The notes under the pieces are model-generated. The model had not been told where the DNA came from. It saw nothing but the letters and a program-made list of their open reading frames with translations, and made no database searches. The position numbers and the translations under genes were made by a program. This document shows, piece by piece, positions 55,937-64,000 of a stretch of 64,000 bases of DNA; the first letter of the stretch is position 1; each line of letters begins with the position of its first letter. The DNA is from Phytophthora sp. 'mugwort' (lineage: Eukaryota > Oomycota > Peronosporomycetes > Peronosporales > Peronosporaceae), in NCBI GenBank assembly GCA_033558025.1, contig JAUCEF010000017.1:2728001-2792000 (forward strand), written 5' to 3'.

Positions 55937-56008
55937 GGCCTTGTGGTCTAGTGGTATGATTCTCGCTTAGGGTGCGAGAGGTCCCGGATTCGATCTCCGG
56001 CAAGGCCC
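55937..56008 (+). tRNA. tRNA-Pro(AGG), copy 108
   Basis: 366-bp unit. Confidence 0.95.
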
Positions 56009-56302
56009 TGCTCTTTGCTTGCCTTTTGGGACGCTCGCGATACGCACTTGTTTTGGCCGCTGTGCGCCGTCTGATGGGTGCGTTGGCACGGCCACGTGTG
56101 TGGCACGATACGACTCTGTCCACCGCGCCCAAATCAGACGACGGAAATGGAGCGTCTCATTTCAACGGCGGTAGGCGTCCAATATCTGTGTTGAAGGTCA
56201 GCACAGCAGCGCGTTGGAACGGAGAACGTCTGGAGAGAGCTGTGAGCATGCGTAGGAGGCGTGCTGGCGGCGCGACATGTGGGTGTGAAGAATGATTTGC
56301 GT

Positions 56303-56374
56303 GGCCTTGTGGTCTAGTGGTATGATTCTCGCTTAGGGTGCGAGAGGTCCCGGATTCGATCTCCGGCAAGGCCC
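56303..56374 (+). tRNA. tRNA-Pro(AGG), copy 109
   Basis: Standard unit. Confidence 0.95.
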
Positions 56375-56679
56375 TGCTCTTTGCTTGCCTTTTGGGACGC
56401 TCGCGATACGCACTTGTTTTGGCCGCTGTGCGCCGTCTGATGGGTGCGTTGGCACGGCCACGTGTGTGGCACGATACGACTCTGTCCACCGCGCCCAAAT
56501 CAGACGACGGAAATGGAGCGTCTCATTTCAACGGCGGTAGGCGTCCAATATCTGTGTTGAAGGTCAGGGGAAGGTCAGCACAGCAGCGCGTTGGAACGGA
56601 GAACGTCTGGAGAGAGCTGTGAGCATGCGTAGGAGGCGTGCTGGCGGCGCGACATGTGGGTGTGAAGAATGATTTGCGT

Positions 56680-56751
56680 GGCCTTGTGGTCTAGTGGTAT
56701 GATTCTCGCTTAGGGTGCGAGAGGTCCCGGATTCGATCTCCGGCAAGGCCC
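56680..56751 (+). tRNA. tRNA-Pro(AGG), copy 110
   Basis: Standard unit. Confidence 0.95.
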
Positions 56752-57056
56752 TGCTCTTTGCTTGCCTTTTGGGACGCTCGCGATACGCACTTGTTTTGGC
56801 CGCTGTGCGCCGTCTGATGGGTGCGTTGGCACGGCCACGTGTGTGGCACGATACGACTCTGTCCACCGCGCCCAAATCAGACGACGGAAATGGAGCGTCT
56901 CATTTCAACGGCGGTAGGCGTCCAATATCTGTGTTGAAGGTCAGGGGAAGGTCAGCACAGCAGCGCGTTGGAACGGAGAACGTCTGGAGAGAGCTGTGAG
57001 CATGCGTAGGAGGCGTGCTGGCGGCGCGACATGTGGGTGTGAAGAATGATTTGCGT

Positions 57057-57128
57057 GGCCTTGTGGTCTAGTGGTATGATTCTCGCTTAGGGTGCGAGAG
57101 GTCCCGGATTCGATCTCCGGCAAGGCCC
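57057..57128 (+). tRNA. tRNA-Pro(AGG), copy 111
   Basis: Standard unit. Confidence 0.95.
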
Positions 57129-57433
57129 TGCTCTTTGCTTGCCTTTTGGGACGCTCGCGATACGCACTTGTTTTGGCCGCTGTGCGCCGTCTGATGGGTG
57201 CGTTGGCACGGCCACGTGTGTGGCACGATACGACTCTGTCCACCGCGCCCAAATCAGACGACGGAAATGGAGCGTCTCATTTCAACGGCGGTAGGCGTCC
57301 AATATCTGTGTTGAAGGTCAGGGGAAGGTCAGCACAGCAGCGCGTTGGAACGGAGAACGTCTGGAGAGAGCTGTGAGCATGCGTAGGAGGCGTGCTGGCG
57401 GCGCGACATGTGGGTGTGAAGAATGATTTGCGT

Positions 57434-57505
57434 GGCCTTGTGGTCTAGTGGTATGATTCTCGCTTAGGGTGCGAGAGGTCCCGGATTCGATCTCCGGCAA
57501 GGCCC
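57434..57505 (+). tRNA. tRNA-Pro(AGG), copy 112
   Basis: TTGTTCTGG/CCGTTTG variant. Confidence 0.95.
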
Positions 57506-57810
57506 TGCTCTTTGCTTGCCTTTTGGGACGCTCGCGATACGCACTTGTTCTGGCCGCTGTGCGCCGTTTGATGGGTGCGTTGGCACGGCCACGTGTGTGG
57601 CACGATACGACTCTGTCCACCGCGCCCAAATCAGACGACGGAAATGGAGCGTCTCATTTCAACGGCGGTAGGCGTCCAATATCTGTGTTGAAGGTCAGGG
57701 GAAGGTCAGCACAGCAGCGCGTTGGAACGGAGAACGTCTGGAGAGAGCTGTGAGCATGCGTAGGAGGCGTGCTGGCGGCGCGACATGTGGGTGTGAAGAA
57801 TGATTTGCGT

Positions 57811-57882
57811 GGCCTTGTGGTCTAGTGGTATGATTCTCGCTTAGGGTGCGAGAGGTCCCGGATTCGATCTCCGGCAAGGCCC
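57811..57882 (+). tRNA. tRNA-Pro(AGG), copy 113
   Basis: Standard unit. Confidence 0.95.
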
Positions 57883-58187
57883 TGCTCTTTGCTTGCCTTT
57901 TGGGACGCTCGCGATACGCACTTGTTTTGGCCGCTGTGCGCCGTCTGATGGGTGCGTTGGCACGGCCACGTGTGTGGCACGATACGACTCTGTCCACCGC
58001 GCCCAAATCAGACGACGGAAATGGAGCGTCTCATTTCAACGGCGGTAGGCGTCCAATATCTGTGTTGAAGGTCAGGGGAAGGTCAGCACAGCAGCGCGTT
58101 GGAACGGAGAACGTCTGGAGAGAGCTGTGAGCATGCGTAGGAGGCGTGCTGGCGGCGCGACATGTGGGTGTGAAGAATGATTTGCGT

Positions 58188-58259
58188 GGCCTTGTGGTCT
58201 AGTGGTATGATTCTCGCTTAGGGTGCGAGAGGTCCCGGATTCGATCTCCGGCAAGGCCC
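58188..58259 (+). tRNA. tRNA-Pro(AGG), copy 114
   Basis: GCGTCTAATA variant. Confidence 0.95.
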
Positions 58260-58564
58260 TGCTCTTTGCTTGCCTTTTGGGACGCTCGCGATACGCACTT
58301 GTTTTGGCCGCTGTGCGCCGTCTGATGGGTGCGTTGGCACGGCCACGTGTGTGGCACGATACGACTCTGTCCACCGCGCCCAAATCAGACGACGGAAATG
58401 GAGCGTCTCATTTCAACGGCGGTAGGCGTCTAATATCTGTGTTGAAGGTCAGGGGAAGGTCAGCACAGCAGCGCGTTGGAACGGAGAACGTCTGGAGAGA
58501 GCTGTGAGCATGCGTAGGAGGCGTGCTGGCGGCGCGACATGTGGGTGTGAAGAATGATTTGCGT

Positions 58565-58636
58565 GGCCTTGTGGTCTAGTGGTATGATTCTCGCTTAGGG
58601 TGCGAGAGGTCCCGGATTCGATCTCCGGCAAGGCCC
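58565..58636 (+). tRNA. tRNA-Pro(AGG), copy 115
   Basis: Standard unit. Confidence 0.95.
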
Positions 58637-58941
58637 TGCTCTTTGCTTGCCTTTTGGGACGCTCGCGATACGCACTTGTTTTGGCCGCTGTGCGCCGTCT
58701 GATGGGTGCGTTGGCACGGCCACGTGTGTGGCACGATACGACTCTGTCCACCGCGCCCAAATCAGACGACGGAAATGGAGCGTCTCATTTCAACGGCGGT
58801 AGGCGTCCAATATCTGTGTTGAAGGTCAGGGGAAGGTCAGCACAGCAGCGCGTTGGAACGGAGAACGTCTGGAGAGAGCTGTGAGCATGCGTAGGAGGCG
58901 TGCTGGCGGCGCGACATGTGGGTGTGAAGAATGATTTGCGT

Positions 58942-59013
58942 GGCCTTGTGGTCTAGTGGTATGATTCTCGCTTAGGGTGCGAGAGGTCCCGGATTCGATC
59001 TCCGGCAAGGCCC
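58942..59013 (+). tRNA. tRNA-Pro(AGG), copy 116
   Basis: GCGTCTAATA variant. Confidence 0.95.
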
Positions 59014-59318
59014 TGCTCTTTGCTTGCCTTTTGGGACGCTCGCGATACGCACTTGTTTTGGCCGCTGTGCGCCGTCTGATGGGTGCGTTGGCACGGCCAC
59101 GTGTGTGGCACGATACGACTCTGTCCACCGCGCCCAAATCAGACGACGGAAATGGAGCGTCTCATTTCAACGGCGGTAGGCGTCTAATATCTGTGTTGAA
59201 GGTCAGGGGAAGGTCAGCACAGCAGCGCGTTGGAACGGAGAACGTCTGGAGAGAGCTGTGAGCATGCGTAGGAGGCGTGCTGGCGGCGCGACATGTGGGT
59301 GTGAAGAATGATTTGCGT

Positions 59319-59390
59319 GGCCTTGTGGTCTAGTGGTATGATTCTCGCTTAGGGTGCGAGAGGTCCCGGATTCGATCTCCGGCAAGGCCC
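59319..59390 (+). tRNA. tRNA-Pro(AGG), copy 117
   Basis: Standard unit. Confidence 0.95.
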
Positions 59391-59695
59391 TGCTCTTTGC
59401 TTGCCTTTTGGGACGCTCGCGATACGCACTTGTTTTGGCCGCTGTGCGCCGTCTGATGGGTGCGTTGGCACGGCCACGTGTGTGGCACGATACGACTCTG
59501 TCCACCGCGCCCAAATCAGACGACGGAAATGGAGCGTCTCATTTCAACGGCGGTAGGCGTCCAATATCTGTGTTGAAGGTCAGGGGAAGGTCAGCACAGC
59601 AGCGCGTTGGAACGGAGAACGTCTGGAGAGAGCTGTGAGCATGCGTAGGAGGCGTGCTGGCGGCGCGACATGTGGGTGTGAAGAATGATTTGCGT

Positions 59696-59767
59696 GGCCT
59701 TGTGGTCTAGTGGTATGATTCTCGCTTAGGGTGCGAGAGGTCCCGGATTCGATCTCCGGCAAGGCCC
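59696..59767 (+). tRNA. tRNA-Pro(AGG), copy 118
   Basis: Standard unit. Confidence 0.95.
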
Positions 59768-60072
59768 TGCTCTTTGCTTGCCTTTTGGGACGCTCGCGAT
59801 ACGCACTTGTTTTGGCCGCTGTGCGCCGTCTGATGGGTGCGTTGGCACGGCCACGTGTGTGGCACGATACGACTCTGTCCACCGCGCCCAAATCAGACGA
59901 CGGAAATGGAGCGTCTCATTTCAACGGCGGTAGGCGTCCAATATCTGTGTTGAAGGTCAGGGGAAGGTCAGCACAGCAGCGCGTTGGAACGGAGAACGTC
60001 TGGAGAGAGCTGTGAGCATGCGTAGGAGGCGTGCTGGCGGCGCGACATGTGGGTGTGAAGAATGATTTGCGT

Positions 60073-60144
60073 GGCCTTGTGGTCTAGTGGTATGATTCTC
60101 GCTTAGGGTGCGAGAGGTCCCGGATTCGATCTCCGGCAAGGCCC
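60073..60144 (+). tRNA. tRNA-Pro(AGG), copy 119
   Basis: GGCATGCTGG variant. Confidence 0.95.
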
Positions 60145-60449
60145 TGCTCTTTGCTTGCCTTTTGGGACGCTCGCGATACGCACTTGTTTTGGCCGCTGTG
60201 CGCCGTCTGATGGGTGCGTTGGCACGGCCACGTGTGTGGCACGATACGACTCTGTCCACCGCGCCCAAATCAGACGACGGAAATGGAGCGTCTCATTTCA
60301 ACGGCGGTAGGCGTCCAATATCTGTGTTGAAGGTCAGGGGAAGGTCAGCACAGCAGCGCGTTGGAACGGAGAACGTCTGGAGAGAGCTGTGAGCATGCGT
60401 AGGAGGCATGCTGGCGGCGCGACATGTGGGTGTGAAGAATGATTTGCGT

Positions 60450-60521
60450 GGCCTTGTGGTCTAGTGGTATGATTCTCGCTTAGGGTGCGAGAGGTCCCGG
60501 ATTCGATCTCCGGCAAGGCCC
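60450..60521 (+). tRNA. tRNA-Pro(AGG), copy 120
   Basis: Standard unit. Confidence 0.95.
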
Positions 60522-60826
60522 TGCTCTTTGCTTGCCTTTTGGGACGCTCGCGATACGCACTTGTTTTGGCCGCTGTGCGCCGTCTGATGGGTGCGTTGGC
60601 ACGGCCACGTGTGTGGCACGATACGACTCTGTCCACCGCGCCCAAATCAGACGACGGAAATGGAGCGTCTCATTTCAACGGCGGTAGGCGTCCAATATCT
60701 GTGTTGAAGGTCAGGGGAAGGTCAGCACAGCAGCGCGTTGGAACGGAGAACGTCTGGAGAGAGCTGTGAGCATGCGTAGGAGGCGTGCTGGCGGCGCGAC
60801 ATGTGGGTGTGAAGAATGATTTGCGT

Positions 60827-60898
60827 GGCCTTGTGGTCTAGTGGTATGATTCTCGCTTAGGGTGCGAGAGGTCCCGGATTCGATCTCCGGCAAGGCCC
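60827..60898 (+). tRNA. tRNA-Pro(AGG), copy 121
   Basis: Standard unit. Confidence 0.95.
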
Positions 60899-61203
60899 TG
60901 CTCTTTGCTTGCCTTTTGGGACGCTCGCGATACGCACTTGTTTTGGCCGCTGTGCGCCGTCTGATGGGTGCGTTGGCACGGCCACGTGTGTGGCACGATA
61001 CGACTCTGTCCACCGCGCCCAAATCAGACGACGGAAATGGAGCGTCTCATTTCAACGGCGGTAGGCGTCCAATATCTGTGTTGAAGGTCAGGGGAAGGTC
61101 AGCACAGCAGCGCGTTGGAACGGAGAACGTCTGGAGAGAGCTGTGAGCATGCGTAGGAGGCGTGCTGGCGGCGCGACATGTGGGTGTGAAGAATGATTTG
61201 CGT

Positions 61204-61275
61204 GGCCTTGTGGTCTAGTGGTATGATTCTCGCTTAGGGTGCGAGAGGTCCCGGATTCGATCTCCGGCAAGGCCC
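61204..61275 (+). tRNA. tRNA-Pro(AGG), copy 122
   Basis: Standard unit. Confidence 0.95.
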
Positions 61276-61580
61276 TGCTCTTTGCTTGCCTTTTGGGACG
61301 CTCGCGATACGCACTTGTTTTGGCCGCTGTGCGCCGTCTGATGGGTGCGTTGGCACGGCCACGTGTGTGGCACGATACGACTCTGTCCACCGCGCCCAAA
61401 TCAGACGACGGAAATGGAGCGTCTCATTTCAACGGCGGTAGGCGTCCAATATCTGTGTTGAAGGTCAGGGGAAGGTCAGCACAGCAGCGCGTTGGAACGG
61501 AGAACGTCTGGAGAGAGCTGTGAGCATGCGTAGGAGGCGTGCTGGCGGCGCGACATGTGGGTGTGAAGAATGATTTGCGT

Positions 61581-61652
61581 GGCCTTGTGGTCTAGTGGTA
61601 TGATTCTCGCTTAGGGTGCGAGAGGTCCCGGATTCGATCTCCGGCAAGGCCC
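61581..61652 (+). tRNA. tRNA-Pro(AGG), copy 123
   Basis: Standard unit. Confidence 0.95.
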
Positions 61653-61957
61653 TGCTCTTTGCTTGCCTTTTGGGACGCTCGCGATACGCACTTGTTTTGG
61701 CCGCTGTGCGCCGTCTGATGGGTGCGTTGGCACGGCCACGTGTGTGGCACGATACGACTCTGTCCACCGCGCCCAAATCAGACGACGGAAATGGAGCGTC
61801 TCATTTCAACGGCGGTAGGCGTCCAATATCTGTGTTGAAGGTCAGGGGAAGGTCAGCACAGCAGCGCGTTGGAACGGAGAACGTCTGGAGAGAGCTGTGA
61901 GCATGCGTAGGAGGCGTGCTGGCGGCGCGACATGTGGGTGTGAAGAATGATTTGCGT

Positions 61958-62029
61958 GGCCTTGTGGTCTAGTGGTATGATTCTCGCTTAGGGTGCGAGA
62001 GGTCCCGGATTCGATCTCCGGCAAGGCCC
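61958..62029 (+). tRNA. tRNA-Pro(AGG), copy 124
   Basis: GGCATGCTGG variant. Confidence 0.95.
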
Positions 62030-62334
62030 TGCTCTTTGCTTGCCTTTTGGGACGCTCGCGATACGCACTTGTTTTGGCCGCTGTGCGCCGTCTGATGGGT
62101 GCGTTGGCACGGCCACGTGTGTGGCACGATACGACTCTGTCCACCGCGCCCAAATCAGACGACGGAAATGGAGCGTCTCATTTCAACGGCGGTAGGCGTC
62201 CAATATCTGTGTTGAAGGTCAGGGGAAGGTCAGCACAGCAGCGCGTTGGAACGGAGAACGTCTGGAGAGAGCTGTGAGCATGCGTAGGAGGCATGCTGGC
62301 GGCGCGACATGTGGGTGTGAAGAATGATTTGCGT

Positions 62335-62406
62335 GGCCTTGTGGTCTAGTGGTATGATTCTCGCTTAGGGTGCGAGAGGTCCCGGATTCGATCTCCGGCA
62401 AGGCCC
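62335..62406 (+). tRNA. tRNA-Pro(AGG), copy 125
   Basis: Standard unit. Confidence 0.95.
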
Positions 62407-62711
62407 TGCTCTTTGCTTGCCTTTTGGGACGCTCGCGATACGCACTTGTTTTGGCCGCTGTGCGCCGTCTGATGGGTGCGTTGGCACGGCCACGTGTGTG
62501 GCACGATACGACTCTGTCCACCGCGCCCAAATCAGACGACGGAAATGGAGCGTCTCATTTCAACGGCGGTAGGCGTCCAATATCTGTGTTGAAGGTCAGG
62601 GGAAGGTCAGCACAGCAGCGCGTTGGAACGGAGAACGTCTGGAGAGAGCTGTGAGCATGCGTAGGAGGCGTGCTGGCGGCGCGACATGTGGGTGTGAAGA
62701 ATGATTTGCGT

Positions 62712-62783
62712 GGCCTTGTGGTCTAGTGGTATGATTCTCGCTTAGGGTGCGAGAGGTCCCGGATTCGATCTCCGGCAAGGCCC
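62712..62783 (+). tRNA. tRNA-Pro(AGG), copy 126
   Basis: TTGTTCTGG/CCGTTTG variant. Confidence 0.95.
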
Positions 62784-63088
62784 TGCTCTTTGCTTGCCTT
62801 TTGGGACGCTCGCGATACGCACTTGTTCTGGCCGCTGTGCGCCGTTTGATGGGTGCGTTGGCACGGCCACGTGTGTGGCACGATACGACTCTGTCCACCG
62901 CGCCCAAATCAGACGACGGAAATGGAGCGTCTCATTTCAACGGCGGTAGGCGTCCAATATCTGTGTTGAAGGTCAGGGGAAGGTCAGCACAGCAGCGCGT
63001 TGGAACGGAGAACGTCTGGAGAGAGCTGTGAGCATGCGTAGGAGGCGTGCTGGCGGCGCGACATGTGGGTGTGAAGAATGATTTGCGT

Positions 63089-63160
63089 GGCCTTGTGGTC
63101 TAGTGGTATGATTCTCGCTTAGGGTGCGAGAGGTCCCGGATTCGATCTCCGGCAAGGCCC
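63089..63160 (+). tRNA. tRNA-Pro(AGG), copy 127
   Basis: Standard unit. Confidence 0.95.
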
Positions 63161-63465
63161 TGCTCTTTGCTTGCCTTTTGGGACGCTCGCGATACGCACT
63201 TGTTTTGGCCGCTGTGCGCCGTCTGATGGGTGCGTTGGCACGGCCACGTGTGTGGCACGATACGACTCTGTCCACCGCGCCCAAATCAGACGACGGAAAT
63301 GGAGCGTCTCATTTCAACGGCGGTAGGCGTCCAATATCTGTGTTGAAGGTCAGGGGAAGGTCAGCACAGCAGCGCGTTGGAACGGAGAACGTCTGGAGAG
63401 AGCTGTGAGCATGCGTAGGAGGCGTGCTGGCGGCGCGACATGTGGGTGTGAAGAATGATTTGCGT

Positions 63466-63537
63466 GGCCTTGTGGTCTAGTGGTATGATTCTCGCTTAGG
63501 GTGCGAGAGGTCCCGGATTCGATCTCCGGCAAGGCCC
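63466..63537 (+). tRNA. tRNA-Pro(AGG), copy 128
   Basis: GCGTCTAATA variant. Confidence 0.95.
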
Positions 63538-63842
63538 TGCTCTTTGCTTGCCTTTTGGGACGCTCGCGATACGCACTTGTTTTGGCCGCTGTGCGCCGTC
63601 TGATGGGTGCGTTGGCACGGCCACGTGTGTGGCACGATACGACTCTGTCCACCGCGCCCAAATCAGACGACGGAAATGGAGCGTCTCATTTCAACGGCGG
63701 TAGGCGTCTAATATCTGTGTTGAAGGTCAGGGGAAGGTCAGCACAGCAGCGCGTTGGAACGGAGAACGTCTGGAGAGAGCTGTGAGCATGCGTAGGAGGC
63801 GTGCTGGCGGCGCGACATGTGGGTGTGAAGAATGATTTGCGT

Positions 63843-63914
63843 GGCCTTGTGGTCTAGTGGTATGATTCTCGCTTAGGGTGCGAGAGGTCCCGGATTCGAT
63901 CTCCGGCAAGGCCC
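63843..63914 (+). tRNA. tRNA-Pro(AGG), copy 129
   Basis: Complete gene; TTGGTACGGCC variant; unit cut by the window end. Confidence 0.95.
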
Positions 63915-64000
63915 TGCTCTTTGCTTGCCTTTTGGGACGCTCGCGATACGCACTTGTTTTGGCCGCTGTGCGCCGTCTGATGGGTGCGTTGGTACGGCCA

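Larger units (their letters stand above)
15758..64000 (+). repeat. tandem array of 129 tRNA-Pro(AGG) units, open at right edge
   Basis: Array homology starts at 15758 and continues to the last base. It contains 129 tRNA genes in 128 complete periods: 102 of 377 bp, 19 of 366 bp, 4 of 367 bp and 3 of 378 bp, which sum exactly to the distance from first to last tRNA. Each unit is a 72-nt tRNA plus about 305 bp of spacer. Spacer variants: an 11-bp deletion between two AAGGTCAG copies (366/367 units), an extra T (367), an extra A (378), and about ten point variants shared by subsets of units. Unit 1 has two private differences (AAGCG before its tRNA, CCCGGCC after), as expected for an array edge. 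Each spacer has TTTT 16 nt after the tRNA, usually a second TTTT, a CACGTG, and the hairpin GCCAC-GTGT-GTGGC. Confidence 0.97.

Noticed and set aside
15868..63785. Open frames of 81-107 codons (plus) and 103-121 codons (minus) repeated in every array unit
   Set aside because: The plus frame starts on a GTG inside the tRNA and both overlap it. Spacer indels and substitutions change their length and sequence freely. They are by-products of a GC-rich repeat, not a protein family.
15758..64000. CRISPR array
   Set aside because: The repeats are 366-378 bp, contain a tRNA gene and are not separated by unique spacers. The genome looks eukaryotic.
15758..64000. rDNA-type or protein-gene satellite array
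   Set aside because: The only recognisable gene in the unit is the tRNA. No rRNA or snRNA sequence was seen in the spacer.

Overview
The window looks like nuclear DNA of an oomycete, most likely a Phytophthora relative. This is inferred from compact genes with 54-82 nt introns, a mitochondrial DUF4460 protein, a TKL-like kinase, and the mix of decayed cut-and-paste transposons (IS630/Tc1-like, pogo/Tigger-like, PIF/Harbinger-like). There is no bacterial operon structure, CRISPR array or rRNA.

Layout. 1-520 (minus): 5' end of a VTT-domain (TMEM41-like) membrane protein. 680-1290: a decayed gene of unknown family. 1830-3279: a frameshifted IS630/Tc1-type transposase. 3363-5830: a complete but dead pogo/Tc5-like transposon with about 262-bp inverted ends and a TA duplication. 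6133-10623: the main living gene island, with two convergent DUF4460 mitochondrial paralogues on either side of a four-exon TKL-like kinase. 10854-10926 (minus): a tRNA-Arg(TCG). 11120-15750: a graveyard holding a decayed minus-strand gene, a Harbinger transposase remnant, and a Tigger-like transposase split by one of two inverted tRNA-derived SINE-like repeats. It also holds a GAGT microsatellite and orphan exon-like pieces.

15758-64000 (three quarters of the window) is one tandem array. A unit of usually 377 bp, each carrying one 72-nt tRNA-Pro(AGG) gene followed by an oligo-T Pol III terminator, is repeated 129 times without interruption and runs off the window end. Units differ only by a few spacer variants: an 11-bp deletion, single-base indels and about ten point variants. 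Their order shows a higher-order structure: a block of about 31 units (about 11 kb) recurs 14,983 bp further on, and a third cycle begins before the window ends. This array is the outstanding feature of the window.

Limits: everything was read by eye from sequence, family calls rest on recognised motifs, and copy number in such an array depends on the assembly.
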